From RGIG1840 sp964626795 (GTDB lineage: Bacteria > Bacillota_I > Bacilli_A > RF39 > UBA660): DNA of 12,393 nucleotides. Location: contig CAZVIQ010000023.1 of the NCBI GenBank assembly GCA_964626795.1, forward strand, positions 1-12,393, in the 5' to 3' direction. Shown in pieces: positions 1 through 6,278 of the stretch (position 1 is the first letter of the stretch; every line of letters begins with the position of its first letter). Under the pieces are notes generated by a model. That model was not told where the DNA came from. It saw only the letters and a list, made by a program, of their open reading frames with translations, and ran no database searches. A program made the translations under genes and the position numbers.

Positions 1-10
1 ATTCTTTTAA

Positions 11-38
11 ACAAAAAACTTGTACAAAAAGTACAAGT
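11..38 (-). terminator. Intrinsic terminator after the tRNA-like gene
   Basis: On the minus strand an 8-bp perfect stem (ACTTGTAC / GTACAAGT, at 31-38 and 18-25) closes a TTTTT loop and is followed by a run of T. The plus strand has no T run after the stem, so the terminator works in the minus direction. It lies 10 bp beyond the CCA end of the tRNA-like gene and probably ends that transcript. Confidence 0.85.
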
Positions 39-48
39 AATTAACTAA

Positions 49-122
49 TGGTGCCGAATAACAGAATCAAACTGTTCACTAACCCTTACCATGGGTTTAT
101 TATATCACTTAACTAAATCGGC
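49..122 (-). tRNA. tRNA-Thr (anticodon GGT), structurally atypical
   Basis: The minus strand folds into a complete 74-nt cloverleaf. The acceptor is GCCGATT/ATTCGGC with one T-T mismatch at 6-67, followed by discriminator A and an encoded CCA. The D-stem is GTTA/TAAT with a 7-nt loop. The anticodon stem is AACCC/GGGTT with loop ATGGTAA (T33, anticodon GGT), the variable region has 4 nt, and the T-stem is AACAG/CTGTT with loop TTTGATT. Conserved T8, A14, G18, A21, T33, G53, T54, T55, A58 and C61 are present. The normal G19 and C56 are A and T, which still pair with each other. The 15-48 pair would be G-G. The anticodon and the first acceptor pairs agree with threonine. It starts 21 bp after the stop codon of the upstream minus-strand gene and ends 10 bp before a strong terminator, so it may be co-transcribed with that gene or use an AT-rich promoter in the gap. 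Detection software may score it low. A decaying copy is possible, but the intact stems and the matched 19-56 change argue against decay. Confidence 0.72.
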
Positions 123-142
123 AGAAAAAATAAATATAATTT

Positions 143-871
143 TTATTTACATATACTTTTATATTTATATTCTATAAATGAAGATATTTTATTTTCTTTT
201 AATAATTGACACCAGTTTTCTGGATATACTAATTCTTTAAAATCTTCTTCACATGTTCCATTATTATATTTTGAAAATAAATATCCTGTTTGATCAGAGT
301 TGTATTTAAAACAATAATGGTATTCTTCATTATCTAATGCTCTTCTCCATTCAAATATTCCATTTTGCGTTTCAACAAATTCTTTAAATATAGCTATATT
401 TAACTTTTGCTTATTATGTATTACAGTATATCCTTCTTTAGTTGTAAAATCTTTTTCATGAATTTCTTTAGCAATTAAAAGTGCATTGTTTACCTCTTCT
501 TCTGTAGCAAATTCATTTATTAAATCGTATGTATAATAAGGATTTAATATTGTATATTCTTTCTGAGTTATTTTAATATTATTAGAATTTATAAACTCAT
601 TATTTTCATCAAGTATTATAATTTTATGACATACAGGTGCATCTTTATCCTCTTTACCCATTCTAAAATTATTTATTTCATTATTACATATCCACATTTT
701 ATAAAATAGTCCATTATATACTGTGTATTGTTCTTTATCATTTACGTGTTTTATTGCAAAAACTGGACGGCGTCCATATATTTTAGAAACTGAATAATCA
801 ATTACTAAAGCACTTGCAAAAAGTATTATTGAAAATAAAATATATAAAAATATAACTGTTCCTTTTTTCAT
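143..871 (-). CDS. Hypothetical membrane-anchored protein with six cysteines
   Basis: This 242-residue protein belongs to no family that I can name with confidence. One hydrophobic segment at residues about 5-25, after a short basic start (MKKGT), is an uncleaved signal anchor or a signal peptide without a lipobox. The rest is hydrophilic and presumably outside the cell. Residues 34-62 (RRPVFAIK ... YNGLFYKMWIC) resemble, from memory, an opening motif common in small exported proteins of gut Firmicutes. Six cysteines (62, 81, 187, 207, 221, 241) all lie in the outer part, an even number that would allow disulfides, though nothing shows that they form. The start is supported by a GGAGG ribosome binding site 6 bp upstream and a TATAAT-like box at 893-898. 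The gene is divergent from the ZIP transporter and is followed 21 bp later by the tRNA-like gene with no terminator between, so both may share a transcript. Confidence 0.85.
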   Translation of the reverse strand: MKKGTVIFLYILFSIILFASALVIDYSVSKIYGRRPVFAIKHVNDKEQYTVYNGLFYKMWICNNEINNFRMGKEDKDAPVCHKIIILDENNEFINSNNIKITQKEYTILNPYYTYDLINEFATEEEVNNALLIAKEIHEKDFTTKEGYTVIHNKQKLNIAIFKEFVETQNGIFEWRRALDNEEYHYCFKYNSDQTGYLFSKYNNGTCEEDFKELVYPENWCQLLKENKISSFIEYKYKSICK

Positions 872-938
872 TTCTTCCTCCTTTATATTATTATTATAAC
901 CTATAAGAAGAAAATAATCTTTATTTATTATTGTTTTT

Positions 939-980
939 TTTACACTTAAAGTTTACACTCACAGCTTATAATTATTTTCA
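939..980. promoter_or_regulatory. Divergent control region with direct repeat and Fur-like half site
   Basis: The 139 bp between the hypothetical gene and the ZIP transporter hold an 8-bp direct repeat TTTACACT (939-946 and 952-959, period 13). Just after it comes the sequence TTATAATTATTTTCA (966-980), which matches the Fur box TGATAATnATTATCA at 12 of 14 fixed positions (my comparison from memory of the consensus). In DNA this AT-rich such a match can arise by chance, and I see no clean -35/-10 pair with 17-bp spacing for the transporter. Confidence 0.3.
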
Positions 981-1010
981 TACAATATTTTAGACGCTTA
1001 AGGAGGAAAA

Positions 1011-1817
1011 ATGATAGAATGGTTTATAAATTTAAATTATAGCGTTCAAGCTTTAATTGCAACACTTTTTACATGGGGAGTAACTGCTCTTGGTGCAGCT
1101 TTAGTTTTCTTTTTTAAAAAAGTTAATAAAAACGTTATGGATGCAATGTTGGGGTTTGCCGCAGGAGTAATGATTGCAGCATCTTTCTGGTCACTTTTAT
1201 CGCCTGCTATAGATATGGCAATAAGTTTAAATATGACTGCCTGGCTTGTAGCTTTTATAGGATTTTTCTCAGGAGGAATACTTTTATTTATCGGAGACAA
1301 AGCTTTTGATTTATTTGATAAAAAATTAAAAATCAAAAACAAAGAGAAAAATAATTTTAAAAGATGTTTAATGCTAATTGTTTCAATAACACTTCATAAT
1401 ATTCCAGAAGGTTTAGCTGTCGGAGTAGCTTTTGGATCTCTTGCATATGGACTTCCAGGGGCAACGCTAATGTCAGCATGCATGCTAGCTTTAGGAATAG
1501 GACTTCAAAATTTTCCGGAAGGAACAGCAGTAAGTGTTCCACTCAGAAGAGAAGGTTTTACAAGAAGAAGAGCATTTTTTTACGGTCAGCTTTCAGGCAT
1601 TGTTGAACCCATTTCTGGATTTTTAGGTGCTGTGCTTGTATTAAAAATGCGTACATTGCTTCCGTTCTTTTTAGCTTTTGCAGCGGGTGCTATGATATAT
1701 GTAGTTGTAGAAGAATTGATTCCTGAAAGTCAGACAAACAAAAAGAAGGATCTTATGGCACTCTTCACACTAATAGGATTTTCTGTAATGATGATTTTAG
1801 ATGTTGCTTTAGGATAA
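1011..1817 (+). CDS. ZIP-family metal transporter (ZupT/GufA-like)
   Basis: This 268-residue integral membrane protein, with about eight hydrophobic segments, takes divalent metal ions (zinc, possibly also manganese or iron) across the cytoplasmic membrane. The family signature is clear: HNIPEGLAVG in the fourth segment (His129, Glu133) and QNFPEG in the fifth (Asn167, Glu170). Glu199 lies in the GIVEPISG stretch and VEELIPES at 233-240. These are the residues that form the binuclear metal site in bacterial ZIPs. A short lysine-rich loop (about 104-117) takes the place of the histidine-rich loop of many relatives. The start is fixed by AAGGAGG 4 bp upstream. The gene appears to be monocistronic and is followed by an AT-rich hairpin. 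Direction and metal specificity cannot be read from the sequence. Confidence 0.93.
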   Translation: MIEWFINLNYSVQALIATLFTWGVTALGAALVFFFKKVNKNVMDAMLGFAAGVMIAASFWSLLSPAIDMAISLNMTAWLVAFIGFFSGGILLFIGDKAFDLFDKKLKIKNKEKNNFKRCLMLIVSITLHNIPEGLAVGVAFGSLAYGLPGATLMSACMLALGIGLQNFPEGTAVSVPLRREGFTRRRAFFYGQLSGIVEPISGFLGAVLVLKMRTLLPFFLAFAAGAMIYVVVEELIPESQTNKKKDLMALFTLIGFSVMMILDVALG

Positions 1818-1840
1818 ATTTAATATACTAAAACTAACTA

Positions 1841-1879
1841 AAAAAAATAAAATTGTGTTATGCACTTTTATTTTTTTAT
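1841..1879 (+). terminator. Probable terminator of the ZIP gene
   Basis: An A-rich arm (AAAAAATAAAA) pairs with TTTTATTTTTT around an inner GTG/CAC pairing with a 2-nt bulge, ending in a T run. It starts about 25 bp after the transporter stop codon. The stem is almost all A-T, so it is weaker than the other terminators in the window. Confidence 0.5.
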
Positions 1880-1903
1880 GCCTCACTTATATATTACATG
1901 TAA

Positions 1904-1934
1904 TAAAAAAAGCAAATGTTATTTTATAACATTT
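1904..1934 (-). terminator. Terminator overlapping the end of dacA
   Basis: The minus strand has a 9-bp perfect stem AAATGTTAT / ATAACATTT (1926-1934 with 1914-1922) and a 3-nt loop, followed by GC and seven T. The dacA stop codon (1919-1921) lies inside the 3' arm, so the terminator stem is partly coding. Confidence 0.85.
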
Positions 1935-3073
1935 ACTTTACCACTTATAATATCTTTAAAATAATTTATAAACACTCTTAAAAATGATGCTTTTTTAATT
2001 TGTTCATTTATTATTAGATTATATTTTATTTCTTCTCCATTATAATTAAGTTTAAGTTCTCCAACTTTATCTCCTTTATTCAAAGGTGCTGAAGGTTTTG
2101 TTAATTCTATTTTATAATCATAGTTAATATCTTTAGTATTTTTATCAAGTACTAAATTAACATCAGTTTCTAGAAAGTAGTTATATTCTCTATCTTTACT
2201 TTTAGAAATATAAACTTGCCCTAAAGATTTTACTTTAGGAAAAAGTGTTTTAATTCCATACATGCTGTAACCATATTCCATCATTGAAACTGTATCTTTA
2301 CTTCTAAGTTCTTTTGTTTCTACACCCATTACTACTGAGATTAATCTCATGCCGCTTCTTTTCATTGTAGAAGTTAAGCAATATTTTGCATCTTCTGTAA
2401 ATCCTGTTTTAAGTCCATCTACTCCTTCATAAAATCTAATTAATGAGTTTGTATTGACAAGCCATCTTTTTTCATTATTAATTGTCAGATATTCTTCATA
2501 AATACTTGTATAATTAGTTATACTTTCGTGTTTTAAAAGTTCTTTTGATATAATTGCTAAATCATAAGCTGTTGTATAATGATTTGCTTCATCAAGCCCA
2601 TGCGGATTTTTAAAATTTGTATCTACAAGTCCTAATTTAGTAGCTTTCTCATTCATCATATTTACAAAATTTTCTTCTGTTCCACCTATATGTTCTGCCA
2701 TAGCAGTTGCTGCATCGTTTCCTGAAGCAATTGCAATTCCCTTTAAAAGATCTTCTACTTTCATATATCCTTTAGCAGGAATAAAAATTTGACTTCCTCC
2801 CATGCCTGCTGCATGATCTGAAATATAAACCTGATCGTTTAATGAAATATTATTACTATCCAGTTCTTCCATTATTAGAAGCATTGTCATTATTTTTGTC
2901 ATAGATGCAGGTGCCATCTTTTCTCTAGAATTTTTCTCGAAAAGTATTTTACCCGTTGATGCCTCTATTAGAATGGCACTTTTAGAGTTGAGTGCCAAAT
3001 CAGCTGTTTCTGCCTTTATAAAAGGAATAAAACTTAGAAATAAAATTAAAAATAAAATTATATATTTTTTCAT
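1919..3073 (-). CDS. dacA: D-alanyl-D-alanine carboxypeptidase (PBP5/DacA type, peptidase S11)
   Basis: This 384-residue exported enzyme removes the last D-Ala from peptidoglycan pentapeptides and so limits cross-linking. It is a low-molecular-weight penicillin-binding protein. All three active-site motifs are present: SMTK at 57-60 (nucleophile Ser57, Lys60), SGN at 117-119 and KTG at 222-224. Residues 1-21 form a signal peptide with likely cleavage after the Ala of IKA. Residues about 25-265 form the transpeptidase-like domain, and about 275-360 the beta-rich C-terminal domain of PBP5. Residues 362-378 form an amphipathic helix that would hold the enzyme on the outer face of the membrane. 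The length is normal for the family. An AGGTGGG ribosome binding site supports the ATG. It is divergent from the zinc carboxypeptidase at 3172, and a promoter at 3091-3119 reads toward it. Confidence 0.95.
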   Translation of the reverse strand: MKKYIILFLILFLSFIPFIKAETADLALNSKSAILIEASTGKILFEKNSREKMAPASMTKIMTMLLIMEELDSNNISLNDQVYISDHAAGMGGSQIFIPAKGYMKVEDLLKGIAIASGNDAATAMAEHIGGTEENFVNMMNEKATKLGLVDTNFKNPHGLDEANHYTTAYDLAIISKELLKHESITNYTSIYEEYLTINNEKRWLVNTNSLIRFYEGVDGLKTGFTEDAKYCLTSTMKRSGMRLISVVMGVETKELRSKDTVSMMEYGYSMYGIKTLFPKVKSLGQVYISKSKDREYNYFLETDVNLVLDKNTKDINYDYKIELTKPSAPLNKGDKVGELKLNYNGEEIKYNLIINEQIKKASFLRVFINYFKDIISGKVNVIK

Positions 3074-3090
3074 ATACCCACCTATTTAAA

Positions 3091-3119
3091 ATTATGTTAT
3101 ATATTAAGTTTTATGTTAA
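3091..3119 (-). promoter_or_regulatory. Candidate dacA promoter
   Basis: On the minus strand TTAACA (3114-3119) and CATAAT (3091-3096) are separated by 17 bp. Each differs from the sigma-A consensus at one position. The -10 box lies 17 bp before the dacA start codon, leaving a very short leader that carries the AGGTGGG ribosome binding site. Confidence 0.5.
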
Positions 3120-3124
3120 ATTAG

Positions 3125-3153
3125 TTGTTTTTTTTATTATTAATTAATATAAT
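3125..3153 (+). promoter_or_regulatory. Candidate vanY promoter
   Basis: TTGTTT (3125-3130) and TATAAT (3148-3153) are spaced by 17 bp on the plus strand, with the -10 box 18 bp upstream of the GTG start. The region is very AT-rich, so the -10 box carries most of the weight. Confidence 0.55.
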
Positions 3154-3171
3154 AATATCAGAGGTGCAAGA

Positions 3172-4125
3172 GTGAAAAAGATTTTAGTTTTTTTAACTTT
3201 ATGTTTTCTTGCTTTTGGTTTTGTTTATTCATATATTGAAGTTAATTATTTGGACAAAGATGATTCAAAAATGGAAGTAAAGAATTTATCTAAAGAAAAA
3301 AAAGATGAATTAAAAAGTTATGGTTTTGATAATAGAGATATAAAAGTAATTAGAAACAATCTTACAGAAGAAGAAATTAATGTAATTAAAAATTCAAATA
3401 ATAAAGAGTATTTAATGGATTATATTAAAGAGGATTACTTTAAACTAGAAAATTTATCCAGATATGTTGAATATGATAAAAATACTGAATATAATAAAAA
3501 AGATATTGTAATGTATGTTAATATTGGAATAGATACACCTCATTATACAAATGTTAAAATAATAGAAAATCCTTATGACACTTTAGCAATAGTTAATAAA
3601 TATCATGCACTGCCTAGTGGCATAGAGCCACAGAATCTGGTTTCTTCAAATGAAAGTTATAATCCTAGCGGGCTTAAAATGGAGAAAATAGCTTCAGAAA
3701 ATTTAGATTTATTAATGAATGAAGCTAAAAATGCAGGTTATGTGCTTTATCTAGTAAGTGGCTACAGGAGTGAAAGCTATCAGTCAGGTCTATATAATTA
3801 TTATGTTAAAATAGATGGTGAAACAAAAACAGATACCTATTCTGCAAGACCAAATCATTCAGAACACCAGACTGGACTTGCAGCAGACATAGGAATATGT
3901 AAAGGTTGCCTTGATGGTTTTGAAAATACAAATGCATATCCTTGGGTAAAAGAAAATGCACATAAATATGGCTTTATAGAAAGATATCCTAAGGATAAAG
4001 AATTTATTACAGGCTATATGTATGAACCTTGGCATTATAGATATGTTGGAACAGAGGCAGCTTCAACTATATACAATGAAAATATAACTTTTGAAGAATA
4101 TTATGTAAAATATATAGAAAAATAA
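3172..4125 (+). CDS. VanY-type zinc D-Ala-D-Ala carboxypeptidase (peptidase M15B)
   Basis: This 317-residue membrane-anchored metalloenzyme cleaves the terminal D-Ala of the peptidoglycan stem peptide. Residues 4-22 form a signal anchor. Residues about 30-165 form the accessory region often seen in front of the catalytic domain in Firmicutes (it includes VMYVNIGID and YDTLAIVNKYHALP). Residues about 166-300 are the M15 fold. Visible motifs are SGYRS (196-200), SEHQTGLAADIG with zinc ligands His232 and Asp239, and EPWHYRYVG with catalytic Glu285 and zinc ligand His288. The start is GTG, chosen for the GAGGTG ribosome binding site just upstream and for the MKKILVF signal that follows. No vancomycin resistance genes or VanS/VanR pair are nearby, so this is more likely a housekeeping or remodelling enzyme than a resistance determinant. 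It converges on the surface-protein gene with only 7 bp between stop codons. Confidence 0.93.
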   Translation: MKKILVFLTLCFLAFGFVYSYIEVNYLDKDDSKMEVKNLSKEKKDELKSYGFDNRDIKVIRNNLTEEEINVIKNSNNKEYLMDYIKEDYFKLENLSRYVEYDKNTEYNKKDIVMYVNIGIDTPHYTNVKIIENPYDTLAIVNKYHALPSGIEPQNLVSSNESYNPSGLKMEKIASENLDLLMNEAKNAGYVLYLVSGYRSESYQSGLYNYYVKIDGETKTDTYSARPNHSEHQTGLAADIGICKGCLDGFENTNAYPWVKENAHKYGFIERYPKDKEFITGYMYEPWHYRYVGTEAASTIYNENITFEEYYVKYIEK

Positions 4126-4146
4126 AATCCAATCAAGGATTTTTTT
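4124..4146. terminator. Shared bidirectional terminator between convergent genes
   Basis: A 7-bp stem AAAATCC / GGATTTT (4124-4130 and 4137-4143) with a 6-nt loop is flanked by T runs in both reading directions. The vanY stop codon (4123-4125) runs into its left arm, and the TGA of the opposite gene (4133-4135) lies in the loop. One small hairpin therefore ends both transcripts. Confidence 0.8.
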
Positions 4147-4909
4147 GTTTTTTACTTTTACCCTTTTTTACAAAAAGTAAAAAGTATAAAAATACAATTA
4201 TAACTGTAATTACCAGACTTATGGCAACCTTTATTACAAGCTTATCTTGATCATTTAGAATCCATTTATCAAATGTTGAAGATTTATCTTCTTTTTTTTC
4301 TTCTTCCTTAAAAACGTCTAAGGTTTTATTTATATTGATTTCATACACACTTTTATTTGTTTCATCTTCAGAAGTAACAGTAATCAATATTTTGTTATTT
4401 CCACTTTTTAAATTAGAGTTGCCATCCATCTTTACAAATGATTTTACATTATATGGTGTATATTCAATGTTTAGCTCATTTTCATCTAGAATATTTATAT
4501 TATAAGTAAATACATTAGAACTGAAATCAAGATTATAATTTTTTATCTTAAGAGACTTTAATAAAGAATTATCACTTTTAACTACAGGTTCATTTCCTCT
4601 TAAAATATTTAAAGTATAAATTTTTACGTTTCCATTTTTATCAAATACTTTAAGTATTACTTCGTTTTCACCAGTTTTAAGTTTAATATTCCCAAATCCT
4701 TCTGTATATTCACTTTCCTCCAAGACTGCTTTAATATTAATTTCATTTATACTTTCATGTAAGTACACATTATATTTATGAATCTCTTTATTGAAAAAAG
4801 GAACCAAAGATCCCTCATCAAGTGTAATATTTGTAACTGATTTACACTTTATTATAAAAGAAAAGAAAATTATGATACTACATACTATATAAAATAATAT
4901 TTTTTTCAT
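4133..4909 (-). CDS. Exported protein with two cadherin-like beta-sandwich repeats and C-terminal membrane anchor
   Basis: This 258-residue protein has a signal peptide or anchor at residues about 4-20. Two related repeats follow, at about 28-105 and 117-196. Each begins with a short strand (ITLDEGSLVPFF; LKSLKIKNYNLDFS), has a Tyr-containing strand (KYNVYL; TYNINI) and ends in an exposed strand (YTLNILRG; YEININKT). This is the pattern of the Pfam cadherin-like beta-sandwich domain (PF12733), here recognised by eye. A charged linker (201-218) leads to a membrane segment at about 225-247 and a short lysine-rich cytoplasmic tail. The domains should therefore stand on the outer surface of the membrane, where they may bind wall polymers or partner proteins. 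The start has a GGAG site, and the gap to the pdp stop codon is only 12 bp, so the two genes are co-transcribed. The protein relates in design to the gene at 8395-9480. Confidence 0.82.
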   Translation of the reverse strand: MKKILFYIVCSIIIFFSFIIKCKSVTNITLDEGSLVPFFNKEIHKYNVYLHESINEINIKAVLEESEYTEGFGNIKLKTGENEVILKVFDKNGNVKIYTLNILRGNEPVVKSDNSLLKSLKIKNYNLDFSSNVFTYNINILDENELNIEYTPYNVKSFVKMDGNSNLKSGNNKILITVTSEDETNKSVYEININKTLDVFKEEEKKEDKSSTFDKWILNDQDKLVIKVAISLVITVIIVFLYFLLFVKKGKSKKQKNP

Positions 4910-4921
4910 ATTTCTCCTTTC

Positions 4922-6196
4922 TTATTTTATTACTTTTATAATAATATCTGGCACTTTTTTAAGTTCACTTTCTATTACAAAGGAATCTTTAAATATTTCC
5001 ATCATATTAGGGACTTCTGCATTGTAGTATATAGTGCCTAATATATCTCCTCTTTCAACTTTATCACCGATATTTTTAAGTAATACGACTCCAACTGCAT
5101 AATCTATAGGATCTTCTTTTTTTATTCGTCCTGCTCCTAAATCTTTACAGAGTGATGCCAGTTTTAATGAATCTATATTATTAATATAACCACTTTTAAC
5201 TGATTTTATTGCAATTTTTTGTGAGAAATCTCTTAATGAATTAATGTCTCCCTTCTGATACTCTATCCATTCATAAAATATCTTTTTAGCCTTCCCGTTT
5301 GAATATGTTTCATTTACTAGTTCCATTGCGTCAGATACTGAAATATTATTAACAACAGATATCATCTCAGCACTTAAATAAAAGCATAATCTTTTTAGTC
5401 TTTCATCTGTATTTCCTTCAAAAAACTCAATTACCTCTTTTACTTCCAAAGTATTTCCAATTGCTCTTCCTAAAGGATAATTCATATCTGTTATAACACA
5501 TACCACTTTTCTTTTATAATACTGTCCTATTTGTATCATAATTTCTGCAAGAGAAGTTGCACTTTCTATTGTTTTCATAAAAGCACCACTTCCAACTTTT
5601 AAATCAATAACGATATATGGAGAGCCACTTGCTATTTTCTTGCTCATTATAGAACTGGCAATTAAAGGAATAGAATCAACATATCCTTTTTCATCTCTAA
5701 GAGCGTATATTTTTTTATCTGCGATACACATATTTTCAGTCTGACTTATCACAGATATACCTATTTCATTTATTTGTTTTTTAAATTCCTCCATAGTAAG
5801 ATTTACATTATATCCATTTATACCTTCAAGTTTATCGACAGTTCCACCAGTAAAACCTAAACCTCTTCCACTCATTTTAGGAACTCCTATACCTAAAGAA
5901 GCTACAATCGGTCCAACAATTAGAGTAGTCTTGTCACCTATTCCTCCAGTACTGTGTTTATCTACTATTTTTTTATTAACACCTGTAAAATCAATAATAT
6001 TACCACTTTTTATCATAACATCAGTTAAAGAAACAAGCTCTTCCATACTAATTCCTTTTTCATAAACATTCTTGATAAATAAAGACATTGTTTCATCATC
6101 AACACTTTCTGAAACATATCCATTAACAATAAAGGCTATTTCTTCATAACTAAGATTGCCTGCATTCATTTTACTAATAATTTCATTTACATTCAT
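4922..6196 (-). CDS. pdp: Pyrimidine-nucleoside phosphorylase
   Basis: This cytoplasmic enzyme splits uridine, thymidine or deoxyuridine with phosphate into the free base and (deoxy)ribose-1-phosphate for pyrimidine salvage. Numbered from the longer reading (427 residues), it has the phosphate-binding stretch KHSTGGIGDK (83-92) and the family signature SGRGLGFTGGTVDKLE (112-127). The Arg of KIYALRD and the Ser/Lys of SSIMSKK are pyrimidine-binding residues in the Bacillus enzymes. The C-terminal glycine-rich domain (GAGRIKKEDPIDYAVGVVL) is present. I place the start at the second ATG (6194-6196). The first ATG (6203-6205) lies inside the AAGGATGG that serves as ribosome binding site, and MNVNEII then aligns with the start of B. 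subtilis Pdp, giving 424 residues. TGG and thymidine-specific DeoA cannot be separated with certainty by eye, but the Bacillus-like motifs favour Pdp. A surface-protein gene follows 12 bp downstream. Confidence 0.94.
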   Translation of the reverse strand: MNVNEIISKMNAGNLSYEEIAFIVNGYVSESVDDETMSLFIKNVYEKGISMEELVSLTDVMIKSGNIIDFTGVNKKIVDKHSTGGIGDKTTLIVGPIVASLGIGVPKMSGRGLGFTGGTVDKLEGINGYNVNLTMEEFKKQINEIGISVISQTENMCIADKKIYALRDEKGYVDSIPLIASSIMSKKIASGSPYIVIDLKVGSGAFMKTIESATSLAEIMIQIGQYYKRKVVCVITDMNYPLGRAIGNTLEVKEVIEFFEGNTDERLKRLCFYLSAEMISVVNNISVSDAMELVNETYSNGKAKKIFYEWIEYQKGDINSLRDFSQKIAIKSVKSGYINNIDSLKLASLCKDLGAGRIKKEDPIDYAVGVVLLKNIGDKVERGDILGTIYYNAEVPNMMEIFKDSFVIESELKKVPDIIIKVIK

Positions 6197-6215
6197 ATTT
6201 ACCATCCTTATACTA

Positions 6216-6244
6216 ATTATATACTAAAATATTCTCAATGTCAT
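6216..6244 (-). promoter_or_regulatory. Candidate pdp operon promoter
   Basis: ATGACA (6239-6244) and TATAAT (6216-6221) are separated by exactly 17 bp on the minus strand, directly after the aspS terminator and 20 bp before the preferred pdp start codon. Confidence 0.65.
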
Positions 6245-6252
6245 TCAGGTAT

Positions 6253-6278
6253 AAAAAAACTGTTAGGTTTAACAGTTT
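6253..6278 (-). terminator. aspS terminator overlapping its stop codon
   Basis: On the minus strand a 9-bp perfect stem AAACTGTTA / TAACAGTTT (6270-6278 with 6257-6265) has an AACC loop and is followed by a T run. The aspS stop codon (6277-6279) overlaps the 5' arm. It separates aspS from the pdp operon. Confidence 0.88.

Noticed and set aside
49..122. Reading the 49-122 element as a purine-type riboswitch, because it has three stems around a junction
   Set aside because: Stem lengths, 7-nt loops, T33-anticodon-A37 layout and terminal CCA fit a tRNA exactly, and the conserved purine riboswitch core is absent.
1046..1542. Two open frames on the minus strand inside the ZIP transporter gene
   Set aside because: They are antisense to a gene with full family motifs, have no ribosome binding sites and encode low-complexity hydrophobic or Ala/Lys-rich peptides.
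1893..1904. Palindrome ATTACATGTAAT between two terminators
   Set aside because: It is short, AT-rich and lies between convergent genes, where an operator is not expected.
3172..4125. vanY as evidence of a vancomycin resistance cluster
   Set aside because: No vanS, vanR, vanH, vanX or ligase gene is nearby, and stand-alone M15B enzymes are common in Firmicutes.
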